The position numbers were made by a program, and so were the translations under genes. This document shows, piece by piece, positions 49,164 through 59,220 of a stretch of 64,000 nucleotides of DNA. Location: positions 1 to 64,000 of the forward strand of contig CACWPS010000002.1 in assembly GCA_902762875.1 (NCBI GenBank), given 5' to 3'. Source of the stretch: Oscillospiraceae bacterium. Lineage in GTDB: Bacteria > Bacillota > Clostridia > Oscillospirales > Acutalibacteraceae. The number at the start of each line of letters is the position of its first letter. Within the stretch, counting starts at the first letter, position 1. Under the pieces are notes generated by a model. The model saw only the letters and a program-made list of their open reading frames with translations, had not been told where the DNA came from and made no database searches.

Positions 49164-51235
49164 CATCTACTTACTGTGCTGTTTGTGCTCGAAGTACTGC
49201 TTGTGCCGGATGAGCTGTTTGAGTCCGTATCATCCAAATCCATATCAGTGCTTGGTATCAACAGTTCCTCCCATTTGCTGAATTCGCCCACTTTATTACA
49301 TTTTCTGGTTTTAAAATTAGCGCTGATGCTGCACATATCAAGCTTCTTGCTATTTGCGGTCTTAATTTTAACAGTATAAATGACCGATTCGCTTGTAGAT
49401 ACGATATTTTTGAATGTGTAACTCTTAGTATTCGAGCTTACCATTGAGCCCTCAGCAACCATTTTGCCGTCTTCATCATATAAAGACAGGCTGTAATCTC
49501 CGTTAATTTCCTTATCGCTTGGTATGTTAGGCAAATCCACGGTAATATTCATTGAAGAACCGGTACTTACATAAATTGTAACTGTAGAGCCCTCGGGAAT
49601 CTTTGAAGAGCCGGTATCAGGCTCCTGCTTTACAACATAGCCTACGGGGCAATATATGTCTTCTGCAGTTATAGTAACCTCTTTAACCTCAGGTACAAGC
49701 TTTTTGTCCTTAAGCTCTTCTTCGGCATCTTCTTTTTTCATTCTTACAACCGAGGGAACCGAAACATCCTGAATTGACTTTCCGCTGCTTACATAAACCG
49801 TAATTTTAGCGTTTTCTTCTACAACCTGAGTGCGCTGGGGCTCTGTTTTAATAACAATTCCCTTTTCCACATCCTCGCTGGGCATTTCGGTAACAACGGT
49901 CTCGAAGCCTGCGGCTTTAAGCTCAGAAACGGCGGCAGACTCGGTTTTACCGTAGGTATCGGGCACCTTTTTAGTGGTCTGACCCTTGCTTATATAAAGG
50001 GTAATTGTCGCTCCCTTTTTAAGCTTTTGACCTTCAGCCTTTGACTGCTCGTAAACATAGCCGTATGCGTAATCCGCATTAGTCTGCCATTCCTGCTCAA
50101 ATTTATAGTTATCGGTATATTCCTTATTTGCCGTGATTTCCTCTATGGTTTTACCCACAAAGTTAGGACAGCTGAGCTCATCCCCCGTGCCCGAAAGGAG
50201 CTTGGGAACAAAAATTGCGGCGAGTATTACAATAGCAATAACGAGGGTGACCGCTATTCCCGCAAGAATAGGAATCATATTGTTCTTTTCTTTTACCTCT
50301 TTTTCCTCTTCGGCATCCTCTATCTGCACGCTGTCGTAATCAAAATTAGAGGAGACGAACTTTGTGGGAGAATCGTCCACAAAATAAGAATAATCAAAGG
50401 TAACAGAGGGGTCTTTTCTGAACTGGCCTAAATCACAGAGCATCTCTGCCGCAGACTGATAACGGCGCTCGGGATTTTTCTGCATAGCGTGCATTGTTAT
50501 CTGCTCAAGGCCCAAAGGTATAGAACCGTTTATCTCGGTGGGGAGCTGCGGGTCACGCTGAAGCTGCATTATAGCCACCGAAACGGCGCTTTCTGCTTGG
50601 AAGGGCAGCTGGCCTGTAAGCATTTCATAAAGCATAACGCCTACCGAGTAAACATCTGCCTTCTCATCGGTGCGCTCTCCCCTTGCTTGCTCAGGGCTGA
50701 TATAATGAACCGAGCCTATCGCCTTATCGGTAATGGTGCGCTGTTCGCTCCTTGAAAAACGGGCAATGCCGAAATCGGCAACCTTTATAGTGCCGTCGGG
50801 CAGTACCATTATGTTCTGGGGCTTAACATCCCTGTGAACGATACCCTTATCGTGTGCGTGCTGGAGACCCTTTAAAATCTGAATAGTAAAATGCACCGCA
50901 TCCTTCCAGCGCAGGCTTCCCTCCCGCTCGATAAATTCCTTAAGGGTAATGCCGTCAATATACTCCATTACGATATACTGAATAAGGTCGCCGAAGCTTA
51001 CATCATATACCTTAACGATATTCGGGTGGGAGAGCATCGCAATAGCCTTGGACTCATTCTTAAAGCGGCGCACAAATTCCTCGTTGGAGATAAACTCCTC
51101 CTTTAGAATCTTAACCGCAACCGTACGGTTTTCCTGATTATCAAACGCCTTATAAACAACCGCCATACCGCCGACGCCGATAATCTCCTTGATTTCGTAT
51201 CTGCCGTCAAGTCGTTTTCCTACAAATTTATCCAT
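49163..51235 (-). CDS. prkC: Ser/Thr protein kinase PrkC with PASTA domains
   Basis: A membrane kinase that senses muropeptides and controls cell-wall metabolism and spore germination. The cytoplasmic kinase domain (about residues 10-270) has the catalytic HRDVKPQN and DFG motifs. One membrane segment (IPILAGIAVTLVIAIVILAA) lies near 325, followed outside by three PASTA domains (each ending in YISKG, YVSSG and YVSTG) and a Ser/Thr-rich tail. It is 690 residues. It pairs with the phosphatase PrpC 31 bases upstream. Confidence 0.96.
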   Translation of the reverse strand: MDKFVGKRLDGRYEIKEIIGVGGMAVVYKAFDNQENRTVAVKILKEEFISNEEFVRRFKNESKAIAMLSHPNIVKVYDVSFGDLIQYIVMEYIDGITLKEFIEREGSLRWKDAVHFTIQILKGLQHAHDKGIVHRDVKPQNIMVLPDGTIKVADFGIARFSRSEQRTITDKAIGSVHYISPEQARGERTDEKADVYSVGVMLYEMLTGQLPFQAESAVSVAIMQLQRDPQLPTEINGSIPLGLEQITMHAMQKNPERRYQSAAEMLCDLGQFRKDPSVTFDYSYFVDDSPTKFVSSNFDYDSVQIEDAEEEKEVKEKNNMIPILAGIAVTLVIAIVILAAIFVPKLLSGTGDELSCPNFVGKTIEEITANKEYTDNYKFEQEWQTNADYAYGYVYEQSKAEGQKLKKGATITLYISKGQTTKKVPDTYGKTESAAVSELKAAGFETVVTEMPSEDVEKGIVIKTEPQRTQVVEENAKITVYVSSGKSIQDVSVPSVVRMKKEDAEEELKDKKLVPEVKEVTITAEDIYCPVGYVVKQEPDTGSSKIPEGSTVTIYVSTGSSMNITVDLPNIPSDKEINGDYSLSLYDEDGKMVAEGSMVSSNTKSYTFKNIVSTSESVIYTVKIKTANSKKLDMCSISANFKTRKCNKVGEFSKWEELLIPSTDMDLDDTDSNSSSGTSSTSSTNSTVSR

Positions 51236-51266
51236 AAGTCTTTTCCTTTCTGCTTAGTAGGCAAAG

Positions 51267-51998
51267 CTAAATGCTTTGGCTAAGTGTGACAACTGTTATA
51301 TTATCTCCGCCGCCGTTCTGATTTGCCTTTAGGACAAGCATCTCCGGTACGGAGGATATATCCGTATTCTTAAAAACGCTTAAAATCTCGTTATCGTCAA
51401 GATAATTGCTAAGCCCGTCTGTGCAAAGCAGCAGCGTATCCCCGCTGTTAAGCTTTATAATGTCGCTGTCCGCCGTAACGGTGCCTTCAGCTCCTATCGC
51501 CCTTGTAATCACATTTTTTCGGGGGTGGAACTTTGCGTCCTCGGGGGTTATCTTGCCGCTTTCGATAAGGGACTGCACAACCGAATGGTCTCGGGTGAGC
51601 TGTTTGATTTCCTCATTTACAAGGTAAATTCTGCTGTCCCCCACATTTGCGATAACCGCTTCCCCGTCCTTTATGAGGGCAATAACTGCTGTAGTACCCA
51701 TTCCTGACAGACCCTGTTCGCTTGCCGACATATCAAACAGCTCGATATTAGCGCTGGCGACTGCGTTTCGCAGGGTTTTTTCAAGCTCGACCGCATCCAT
51801 ACCGTCTCTGTAAGACCTTATAATATACTCCGAAATGTGCCTTACGGCGTTCTCACTCGCCACATTCCCTGCGTTTGCGCCGCCCATTCCGTCGCACACA
51901 ACCGCAAAAGCCGCATTATCGGCTATACTGCCTGCAAAATATGCGTCCTGATTATCGGTTCTTACCTTTCCCTTATCGGTTTTACTGAATATTCTCAC
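51267..51998 (-). CDS. prpC: PP2C-type Ser/Thr phosphatase PrpC (Stp)
   Basis: A Mn-dependent phosphatase that reverses PrkC phosphorylation. The PP2C motifs are visible: RTDNQDAYF near residue 13, VCDGMGGANAG near 36, GTTAVIAL near 108 and LCTDGLSNYLDDNEI near 195, with metal-binding aspartates intact. It is 243 residues, standard. The start overlaps the rlmN stop by 17 bases. Confidence 0.96.
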   Translation of the reverse strand: MRIFSKTDKGKVRTDNQDAYFAGSIADNAAFAVVCDGMGGANAGNVASENAVRHISEYIIRSYRDGMDAVELEKTLRNAVASANIELFDMSASEQGLSGMGTTAVIALIKDGEAVIANVGDSRIYLVNEEIKQLTRDHSVVQSLIESGKITPEDAKFHPRKNVITRAIGAEGTVTADSDIIKLNSGDTLLLCTDGLSNYLDDNEILSVFKNTDISSVPEMLVLKANQNGGGDNITVVTLSQSI

Positions 51999-53034
51999 TT
52001 GCTTCCCCCTCCTTTGCTCGTTTTCTTAACTGCCCGCAGGAAGCGTCAATATCGGCTCCCAGCGTTCTTCTGACCGTGGCGTTTACGCCTTTTTTTATAA
52101 GTAAATCCCTGAAATGGATTATCTTATTTTTATCAGGCTTTTTAAAGGAATTTTCCTTAACGGGATTAGCAGGTATCAGATTAACATGGCACATAATACC
52201 CTTTAGCCTTTTTGCCAACTGAGCCGCACATTCATCACTGTCGTTCACCCCGTCAATAAGGGCATACTCAAAGGAAATCCGCCGTGTAGTAACCGCCTGA
52301 TATTCCTTACAGGCCCCAAGCAATTCCTCAATATTCCATTTTCTGTTGACCTTCATTATTGAGGAACGGATTTCATCATTGGGAGCGTGGAGCGAAATTG
52401 AAAGTGTTATGGGGAAATTATATTCTTTTAGCCTTTTTATCCCGCTTACTACCCCTGAGGTTGAAAGCGAAATATGTCTAAGCCCGATATTAAGCCCCTT
52501 ATCGTCCGATACAAGCCTTAAAAACCTTACCGAATTATCAAGGTTATCAAGGGGCTCCCCCATACCCATCATTACAACATTGGAAACCCTAATGCCGTTA
52601 TCCCGCCCGGCGGCGGTTATCTGGGCCAACAATTCCGAGGCGGTGAGGTTTCTTGTAAGCCCCGCAATACCCGAGGCACAGAAACTGCACCCCATTCGGC
52701 AGCCAACCTGTGTCGAAATACAAACCGTGTAGCCGTGTTCATACTTCATCAGCACCGACTCGATATACTCCCCGTCATAAAGCTCGTAAACATATTTAAC
52801 CGTTTCGTCAATCCGGGACTTAAATTTTCGCACAATCTTAACATCGGCAATATAGGTCTTTTCCTTTAGCTCATTTCTAAGAGACAGGGGTATATTTGTC
52901 ATACTGTCAAAATCGGTCTCGCCCGACTGCAACCAACGGAAAAGCTGTGCGGCGCGGAATTTAGGCTGTCCTAATTCGCCGAGCATCTCTTCAAGCTCGG
53001 TTAGATACATAGACCTTATATCCTGTTTTTCCAA
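51982..53034 (-). CDS. rlmN: 23S rRNA / tRNA adenine C2-methyltransferase RlmN
   Basis: A radical SAM enzyme that methylates A2503 of 23S rRNA and A37 of some tRNAs. The cluster motif is CRMGCSFC (CX3CX2C) and the second catalytic cysteine is in DIDASCGQLR near residue 338. The Cfr-type name is not supported because the order and neighbours fit housekeeping RlmN. It is 350 residues and follows rsmB by 13 bases. Confidence 0.95.
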   Translation of the reverse strand: MEKQDIRSMYLTELEEMLGELGQPKFRAAQLFRWLQSGETDFDSMTNIPLSLRNELKEKTYIADVKIVRKFKSRIDETVKYVYELYDGEYIESVLMKYEHGYTVCISTQVGCRMGCSFCASGIAGLTRNLTASELLAQITAAGRDNGIRVSNVVMMGMGEPLDNLDNSVRFLRLVSDDKGLNIGLRHISLSTSGVVSGIKRLKEYNFPITLSISLHAPNDEIRSSIMKVNRKWNIEELLGACKEYQAVTTRRISFEYALIDGVNDSDECAAQLAKRLKGIMCHVNLIPANPVKENSFKKPDKNKIIHFRDLLIKKGVNATVRRTLGADIDASCGQLRKRAKEGEASENIQ

Positions 53035-53047
53035 GCGCCGCCCTCCT

Positions 53048-54319
53048 TTACTCTTTTACAATCAAGGCGCAGTAGAACCCGTCTGTTTTATCAATATGCG
53101 GAAAATAGGTATGTTCATACATTTTATGAAACCCATTATACTCCATTATAAAGGAATTTACAAGCTTTTCATTTTCTTCCCGTCTTAAGGTGCAGGTTGA
53201 GTACAATATTCTACCGCCCTTTTTAAGGTATTTCGAGGCATTTCGGAGTATTTTATACTGTAGCTTCTGAAGCTCCTCAAAATCTTCTTCGGGCTTGTAT
53301 TTTATATCAGGCTTTCGTCTTAGAACCCCTAATCCCGAGCAGGGAACATCACAAAGAATACAGTCAAACTCGCCTAATTTTTCATTATAGCAGGACGCAT
53401 CCGCCGTTAAGGGCTTTATTATATCAATACCAAGCCTCTCTGCACCGCTTTTAATAAGACCTACCCGCTGTTCATACAGGTCGCAGGAAATTATCTCCCC
53501 TTTGTTTTCCATTAAAAGCGCCATAGTAAAGCTTTTGCCCCCGGGGGCGGCGCACATATCAAGCACCCGCTCCCCCTTTTTAGGGTTAAGCACCGAAACT
53601 GCGGTTTGAGAGGAAAGGTCTTCCGCATAGAAAAAACCTTTTTTATATAAATCAAAATCGGCGGCATCGATACCTTTTTTAAGTATAAGCGCATTTTCTT
53701 TTTCCGCTGTGTCTGACGGTACACCCTGCTTTTCAAGCTCTGCTTTAATGGTATTCGTATCGGTTTTCAGGGTGTTTACCCTTATAACAACAGGCGCCGG
53801 CTTAAGGCTTTCCTTTAACAGCTCCTCTGCCGTATCTGCGCCGTAATCCTTAATAAAGCTGTTTATTATCCACTCGGGGCAGGAATACCGCACCGAAAGA
53901 GAACGCAGGTCTTTACCGTCGGGCAGGGTAATTTCATTTCTTAATACATTACGCAAAACCGCATTTGCAAAGCCCGCATTACGGCTCTCTCGTGAAGACT
54001 TTATAAGCTTTACCGCCTCGTTTACCGCCGCACTGTCGGGCACCTTGTCCATAAACATTATTTGATAAACTGCGCTCCGCAAAGCCTCAAGTGTATAGGG
54101 AGCAACCTTTTTAATCGGGGTTTTAATGAATTTTGAAAGGACAAAATCTATCGTTATTTTACGGTCTAAAACACCGTAGAAAACCGCTGAGGCAAACGCC
54201 CTGTCTGAGCCGTCTAAACCGCTTTCCCTTAAAACGGCGTTAAGGGCGATATTTGAATATGCTCCGTCATTTTCCACCTTTAAAAGCGCCTTTACCGCCG
54301 TCTTCCTCGGGTTACTCAC
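53048..54319 (-). CDS. rsmB: 16S rRNA cytosine-C5 methyltransferase RsmB
   Basis: Methylates C967 (E. coli numbering) of 16S rRNA. An N-terminal NusB-like helical domain (about residues 1-140) is followed by the methyltransferase fold with AdoMet motif LDMCAAPGGKS, catalytic Cys in CDVPCSG and YSTCTL. It is 423 residues. The start overlaps the fmt stop by 8 bases, a classic operon coupling. Confidence 0.94.
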   Translation of the reverse strand: MSNPRKTAVKALLKVENDGAYSNIALNAVLRESGLDGSDRAFASAVFYGVLDRKITIDFVLSKFIKTPIKKVAPYTLEALRSAVYQIMFMDKVPDSAAVNEAVKLIKSSRESRNAGFANAVLRNVLRNEITLPDGKDLRSLSVRYSCPEWIINSFIKDYGADTAEELLKESLKPAPVVIRVNTLKTDTNTIKAELEKQGVPSDTAEKENALILKKGIDAADFDLYKKGFFYAEDLSSQTAVSVLNPKKGERVLDMCAAPGGKSFTMALLMENKGEIISCDLYEQRVGLIKSGAERLGIDIIKPLTADASCYNEKLGEFDCILCDVPCSGLGVLRRKPDIKYKPEEDFEELQKLQYKILRNASKYLKKGGRILYSTCTLRREENEKLVNSFIMEYNGFHKMYEHTYFPHIDKTDGFYCALIVKE

Positions 54320-55241
54320 AGCCTATCACCGTGCCTTGTGCTATCGGTCTTCCGCAAAGCATCTGTTTCGCAGTCATCGGCTTTGAGCCCTCTGGCTGAA
54401 CGGTTACAAGCTCAACCGCCGTACCGTCCTTACAGGCTATAACAAGGCTGTCATCACTTTTAATAACCGTTCCCGCCCGAGCGTCCGTATTGCCGGCTTT
54501 CGCCGCCTTTATAACCTTTACTCTCTTATTTTCAAGGAAGAAGTAGGCGCAGGGCCATGAATAATAGCCCCTTACCGCATTGTGGATTTCGGTTGCAGTT
54601 TTATTTATAAAATCAAGCTGTGCCATTTCTTTTTTTATTATAGGCGCATAGCTTGCCTTTTCTTCGTCCTGTTTTTGAGGGGTTATATTTTCTATATCCT
54701 CAAGTGTATTTACCAAAAGCTCGGCGGTGATACCCGATAAACGCTCAAACAGCTCCTCGGCGGTTTCCTCTTCACCGATTTTCGTTTCAGCTGTTTTTAG
54801 TATATCTCCGGTATCTATACCCTCGTCCATAAGCTGTGCGGTAACCCCTGTCACGGTTTCACCTGAAATTATCGCCTGCTGTATAGGCGCAGAGCCTCGG
54901 TATTTAGGCAATAGTGATGCGTGCCCGTTTACACAGCCGTATTTAGGAATTTCGAGTATTTCTTTAGGCAGTATCTTTCCGTATGCCACAACCACAATAG
55001 CGTCAGGCGCAATTTCCCTTAAAAGCCTCTCGGCTTCGCCGTCCCTTAAGGTATTCGGCTGATAAACCGCAATTCCGTGGCTTTGGGCGCAAACCTTAAC
55101 CGGGGGCGGGGTTATTATATGCTTTCTGCCCACGGGCTTATCGGGCTGTGCGAAAACCGCCGCCACATTATGCCCCGCCGCTATTAACGCCTCCAAGGTA
55201 TTAACTGCGTAATCGGGCGTTCCCATAAAAACAAGCTTCAT
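54312..55241 (-). CDS. fmt: Methionyl-tRNA formyltransferase
   Basis: Formylates initiator Met-tRNA. It begins MKLVFMGTPDYAV and shows the catalytic block NGHASLLPKYRGSAPI with Asn, His and the later Asp (ITDEGIDTG region reads LMDEGIDTGDI). The C-terminal tRNA-binding domain contains RGYYSWPCAYFF. It is 309 residues. One base separates it from def, its functional partner in N-terminal formyl-Met processing. Confidence 0.95.
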   Translation of the reverse strand: MKLVFMGTPDYAVNTLEALIAAGHNVAAVFAQPDKPVGRKHIITPPPVKVCAQSHGIAVYQPNTLRDGEAERLLREIAPDAIVVVAYGKILPKEILEIPKYGCVNGHASLLPKYRGSAPIQQAIISGETVTGVTAQLMDEGIDTGDILKTAETKIGEEETAEELFERLSGITAELLVNTLEDIENITPQKQDEEKASYAPIIKKEMAQLDFINKTATEIHNAVRGYYSWPCAYFFLENKRVKVIKAAKAGNTDARAGTVIKSDDSLVIACKDGTAVELVTVQPEGSKPMTAKQMLCGRPIAQGTVIGCE

Positions 55242-55703
55242 TTATTCACCTCTGCGACGAATTTTTTTATCGCTCTTATCTATATAAAGTATGCCGTCAA
55301 GGTGGTCAATTTCGTGGCATAAAGCCCTCGCCTTAAAGCCCTCGGCGGTTATGGTAAAGCTGTTACCCTTCCTATCCTGTGCACGGACGGTAACCGTCAT
55401 TGGTCTTGTCACGCTTTCATATCTGTTAGGGATGGAAAGACAGCCTTCCTCCCCCGTCTGCTCCCCGCTCATACTCTCAATAACGGGGTTTACAAGCTCA
55501 ATTATGCCGTCTCCCACATCTACAACGCAGTAACGCCTTAATATTCCAATCTGCGGTGCGGCAAGGCCTACCCCCTCCGCCTTATACATTGTCTCCGCCA
55601 TATCGTCAAGTGTAGTCGCCAGTTTTTCATCAAAGGTCATCTGGGTACGGCAAACCTTCCTTAAAACATCGTCGCCTAACTTTACTATATTTCTTATAGC
55701 CAT
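55242..55703 (-). CDS. def: Peptide deformylase
   Basis: Removes the formyl group from nascent proteins. The three metal-site motifs are present: GVGLAAPQIG near residue 45, EGCLSIP near 90 and HEIDHLDG near 132. It is 153 residues, the short type I form. It sits between priA and fmt, as in Bacillus. Confidence 0.96.
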   Translation of the reverse strand: MAIRNIVKLGDDVLRKVCRTQMTFDEKLATTLDDMAETMYKAEGVGLAAPQIGILRRYCVVDVGDGIIELVNPVIESMSGEQTGEEGCLSIPNRYESVTRPMTVTVRAQDRKGNSFTITAEGFKARALCHEIDHLDGILYIDKSDKKIRRRGE

Positions 55704-55714
55704 AACCTTTCCTC

Positions 55715-58141
55715 CTAAATAATGTTATCAGGATTCATATCCGCAATAATCGCCGTATCTGGCGGACGCTTTATTTCGAGTGCACGCCTTAGCATTTCCC
55801 TGAATCTTTTGCTGTTTTTGCATTTTATAATCATTCTGTATCGGTATTTACCGTTTACCACAGGCACCGCCGCAGGGGCGGGACCTAAAATTATCAGCTT
55901 AACATCACTGTATTCACCCTTTAGCATTTCCTTAATATTACCAAAAATGCCGTTTATTGCCGTTTCTGCGTTTTTGTGCTCTCCCGCACGGGCAGAAATT
56001 ACGCAAATATCGCAATAGGGCGGGTAAATCATAAGTTTTCGGGTCATTATCTCGCTTTCATAAAAGCCCTCATAATCCTGCTTTGCGGCAAGGCCTATAA
56101 GCTCACTGTCAGGGTTAATAGACTGAACTATGGCAAGACCTGCGTTTTCGCCCCTGCCCGCTCTGCCTACAACCTGTGTAAGGAGCGAAAATGTGCGCTC
56201 AAAGCTCCTATAATCCTCGCTGAAGGCGGCGCTGTCCGCCCCCAAAACCCCCACAAGGGTTACATTCGGGAAGTCAAGTCCCTTTGCAACCATCTGGGTT
56301 CCTAAAAGTATATCGTACTCTCCCGCCGCAAAGGCGTTTAAATACTCGGAATAAGACTCCCTCGCTAAGGTACTGTCCGCATCAACCCGCAGGACCCTCG
56401 CTTTAGGGAAAAGCTTTTTAATCTCTTCCTCTAATTTTTGAGTTCCCGCACCCAAAAACTTCATATGGCTGTTACCGCACTCGGGACACTTAGTATCCGC
56501 CGCAACAGAATAACCGCAGTAATGGCACATCATTCTGTGATTAGCCGAATGGTAGGTAAGGGATATACTGCAATTAGGGCAGGTCATAACATACCCGCAA
56601 TTAGGACAGGAAATATATGTATTATGCCCCCTGCGGTTTAAAAGCAGTATAACCTGTTTTTTATTATCAAGGGTTTCATTTACCGCCTCATAAAGCCTGC
56701 GGCTTATAGGGGAAGAATTACCGCTTAATATCTCTTTTTTCATATCCACGGTTTCTACCTTAGGCAAAACCGCACCGCCGTAGCGTTTTGTAAGCTTATA
56801 AAGGGAGTATTTACCCTTACTCGCCGCCGTAAAGCTTTCAACCGAAGGTGTAGCCGAAGCCAAGCACAAAAGCCCCTTATTATACCTTGTTCTAAAGGTA
56901 GCAAGCTCCCTTGCGTGAAAGCGGGGGGACTGCTCCGATTTATAGGTGTGCTCCTGCTCCTCGTCAATTATAATAAGACCTAAATTTTCAAAGGGAGCAA
57001 AAATTGCACTCCTTGTGCCTAAGGCTATCAGCGCTCTGCCGCTTCTCACCCGCTCCCATTCGTCCATACGGGCACCTTGGGACATTGCACTGTGAAAAAC
57101 TGCAATCTTATCTCCGTAACGCTCGGTAAAAATCTTCAGCATCTGGGGTGTAAGGGCAATTTCAGGCACCATTACAATGACCCCTCGCCCTTTAGCGGAA
57201 ACCTCGTCCACAAGCTTCAAAAAGACCTGCGTTTTACCCGAGCCGGTTATACCGTAAAGCAGGGAAACATTGCCCTTTTGCTCGTTATATTTTGAAATAA
57301 GCCCGTCAAAGGCGGTCTGTTGCTCCTCTGTAAGGGTGATTTCGGCATTTTCGGAAACCATGATACCTTTCCTCTCGGTTCTGAAAACCCGCTTTTCAAA
57401 GCTTATAAGCACTTCTCGGCTTATTAGACCGTCAATCACCGATTGGGAAACACCCGTAAAGTATTTAATCTCTTTAACGCTAATGCCGTCGGTTCCGCTT
57501 ACAAGCTCGGCTATTTCACGCTGTCTTTTAGTGAGGGTTATGCCTTCAAGCTCATCGAAAGGTACAGCAAGTCTAACCCATTTTTCATTAGCGTCGCCAA
57601 GCCTGCGTTTAGGCTCTCGACTTAAAATAAGGGCCTGCTTTTCGGCCATACAGTCTAAAAGCTCACCCGTTACGCTGAATATCCTTTTAAGGCTGTCTGC
57701 GTCCTTTTCTCCCTTTGTTTTAAGAAACTCATATATTTCTTTTTCAGTACCCTCAAGCGAAGAAAGCAAAGAAAACTCCTCGTTAGCCGAATAAAAGCTT
57801 GTAAGCTTAAAGCTCATTCCTGCGGGCAGGGCGGCGTGTATGGCTTCATAATATGTGCAGAAATAATTTTCCCGCATATATTCGCAAAGCACCAGCATTT
57901 CCTCGCTTAAAACAGGCGTCTTATCCGTAACCGAAAGAATAGCCTTAAGCCCCTTAAGCTGGGCAGTTTCAAGGTGGAAAATCATACCCTGTTTTTTAAG
58001 GTTTCCCTTTCCGAATGGCACGGTGACCCGCATACCGGGGTAAGCCTTTCCCTGAAGCTCGGGGGGAATTATATAGGTATAAAGCCTGTCAAAGGCAAAG
58101 GTCGCACCGTCAAGTGCGATTTGTGCCGTAAGGCCCTCCAT
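55715..58141 (-). CDS. priA: Primosomal replication-restart helicase PriA
   Basis: A 3'-5' helicase that reloads the replisome at stalled forks. An N-terminal fork-binding domain is followed by helicase motifs GITGSGKTQVF (Walker A) and DEEQEHTYK (Walker B, DEEQ variant). A zinc-binding insert has CPNCGYVMTCPNCS and CHYCG...CPECG. It is 808 residues. The coaBC gene that often lies between rpoZ and priA is missing here; the gap is 20 bases. Confidence 0.96.
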   Translation of the reverse strand: MEGLTAQIALDGATFAFDRLYTYIIPPELQGKAYPGMRVTVPFGKGNLKKQGMIFHLETAQLKGLKAILSVTDKTPVLSEEMLVLCEYMRENYFCTYYEAIHAALPAGMSFKLTSFYSANEEFSLLSSLEGTEKEIYEFLKTKGEKDADSLKRIFSVTGELLDCMAEKQALILSREPKRRLGDANEKWVRLAVPFDELEGITLTKRQREIAELVSGTDGISVKEIKYFTGVSQSVIDGLISREVLISFEKRVFRTERKGIMVSENAEITLTEEQQTAFDGLISKYNEQKGNVSLLYGITGSGKTQVFLKLVDEVSAKGRGVIVMVPEIALTPQMLKIFTERYGDKIAVFHSAMSQGARMDEWERVRSGRALIALGTRSAIFAPFENLGLIIIDEEQEHTYKSEQSPRFHARELATFRTRYNKGLLCLASATPSVESFTAASKGKYSLYKLTKRYGGAVLPKVETVDMKKEILSGNSSPISRRLYEAVNETLDNKKQVILLLNRRGHNTYISCPNCGYVMTCPNCSISLTYHSANHRMMCHYCGYSVAADTKCPECGNSHMKFLGAGTQKLEEEIKKLFPKARVLRVDADSTLARESYSEYLNAFAAGEYDILLGTQMVAKGLDFPNVTLVGVLGADSAAFSEDYRSFERTFSLLTQVVGRAGRGENAGLAIVQSINPDSELIGLAAKQDYEGFYESEIMTRKLMIYPPYCDICVISARAGEHKNAETAINGIFGNIKEMLKGEYSDVKLIILGPAPAAVPVVNGKYRYRMIIKCKNSKRFREMLRRALEIKRPPDTAIIADMNPDNII

Positions 58142-58161
58142 TACAATTCCTCCCTACTCAT

Positions 58162-58341
58162 TTAAGCTTCAAATTTTCCCGCCAATTTATCAATAGCCAT
58201 ACTTACGGGCTTTTCGGTTGTAATCTCGCCCGATTCCTCTATGCCCTTTGAAATCTCACGGGCATTGTATGCAATGTCGATTACAAGACGGTATCTGTTG
58301 TCATAATTCTTAATAAGTTTTCCAATGTTGGGATTCAGCAT
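58162..58341 (-). CDS. rpoZ: RNA polymerase omega subunit
   Basis: A 59-residue omega protein. The N-terminal [11 protein letters not shown]-type segment here reads [19 protein letters not shown], followed by AYNAREISKG, the characteristic block, and ends KPVSMAIDKLAGKFEA. Its start overlaps the gmk stop by 7 bases, matching the conserved remA-gmk-rpoZ order. It is easily missed because of its size. Confidence 0.93.
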   Translation of the reverse strand: MLNPNIGKLIKNYDNRYRLVIDIAYNAREISKGIEESGEITTEKPVSMAIDKLAGKFEA

Positions 58342-58943
58342 TTTGAAAGCACCTCATCAATAATAGTTTTCTGCCTGTCGGTTTTAAAGCTTGCGCTTAA
58401 AATCACAGATAATATATTATCGGCTGCCGCCGTAATATTGTCGTTTACAATGATATAATCGTATTCTGCCGCACGCTTAATCTCGCCGAGTGCGCTGTTA
58501 AGCCGCTTTTCTATAAGCTCCTCGGACTCGGTTCCCCTGCCCTTTAATCTTCTTTTAAGCTCATCAAAAGAGGGTGGCATAATGAATATGCTGACGGCTT
58601 CAGGCAGCTTCTCTCTTATCTGCGCCGCACCGTTTACATCAACCTCGATTATAATATCCTTACCCTCTTTGACCGCATTTTCAACAGGCTCACGGGGAGT
58701 TCCGTAATAATTCTCCACAAAAACATTATGCTCAAGCAGCATATCGTTTTCAATCATATAAAGGAATTTTTCTTTAGAGATAAAGTTGTACTTTTCCCCC
58801 TCTTTTTCACCCTGACGCATAGGTCTTGTTATAGAGGATATGGAAAAAAGCAGATCGGGCTTGTTTCTAAAAAGCTCGGCTAAAACCGTATCCTTGCCCG
58901 AGCCTGAGGGGCCCGATATTATAAATACACCGCCTTTATTCAT
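58335..58943 (-). CDS. gmk: Guanylate kinase
   Basis: Phosphorylates GMP to GDP. Walker [10 protein letters not shown] (residues 10-18; Asp replaces the usual Ser or Thr after Lys) and the GMP-binding [15 protein letters not shown] block are clear. I placed the start at 58943, with GAGGA 6-7 bases upstream, overlapping the remA end; an extension to 58973 is unlikely. It is 202 residues, standard. Confidence 0.95.
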   Translation of the reverse strand: MNKGGVFIISGPSGSGKDTVLAELFRNKPDLLFSISSITRPMRQGEKEGEKYNFISKEKFLYMIENDMLLEHNVFVENYYGTPREPVENAVKEGKDIIIEVDVNGAAQIREKLPEAVSIFIMPPSFDELKRRLKGRGTESEELIEKRLNSALGEIKRAAEYDYIIVNDNITAAADNILSVILSASFKTDRQKTIIDEVLSKC

Positions 58944-59205
58944 CTTCTTCCTCCTCGTCGAGTACCTCCTCATCCTCGGTTATACGGTTTGCAACCGTTT
59001 CCGACTGGAGATAGGTTAAAATTATATGGTCGCTGTCGGTTATAATAACCGCCCTTGTGCGCCTGCCGTGGGTGGCGTCAATAAGCGTCCCCCGCTCCTT
59101 TGCGTCCTGAATTATACGCTTTATAGGCGCAGATTCGGGGCTTACTATCGCAACCATACGGCTTGCCGACACCATATTACCGAACCCGATATTAACAAGC
59201 TTCAT
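58936..59205 (-). CDS. remA: RemA/DUF370 regulatory protein
   Basis: An 89-residue DNA-binding protein of the RemA family, an activator of biofilm matrix genes in Bacillus. The core [20 protein letters not shown] and [16 protein letters not shown] are conserved. The C-terminal tail is strongly acidic ([12 protein letters not shown]), an extension not seen in all members. It lies between yicC and gmk, as in most Firmicutes, and its role outside matrix control is unclear. Confidence 0.93.
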   Translation of the reverse strand: MKLVNIGFGNMVSASRMVAIVSPESAPIKRIIQDAKERGTLIDATHGRRTRAVIITDSDHIILTYLQSETVANRITEDEEVLDEEEEDE

Positions 59206-59220
59206 ATTTTGCCACTTCCC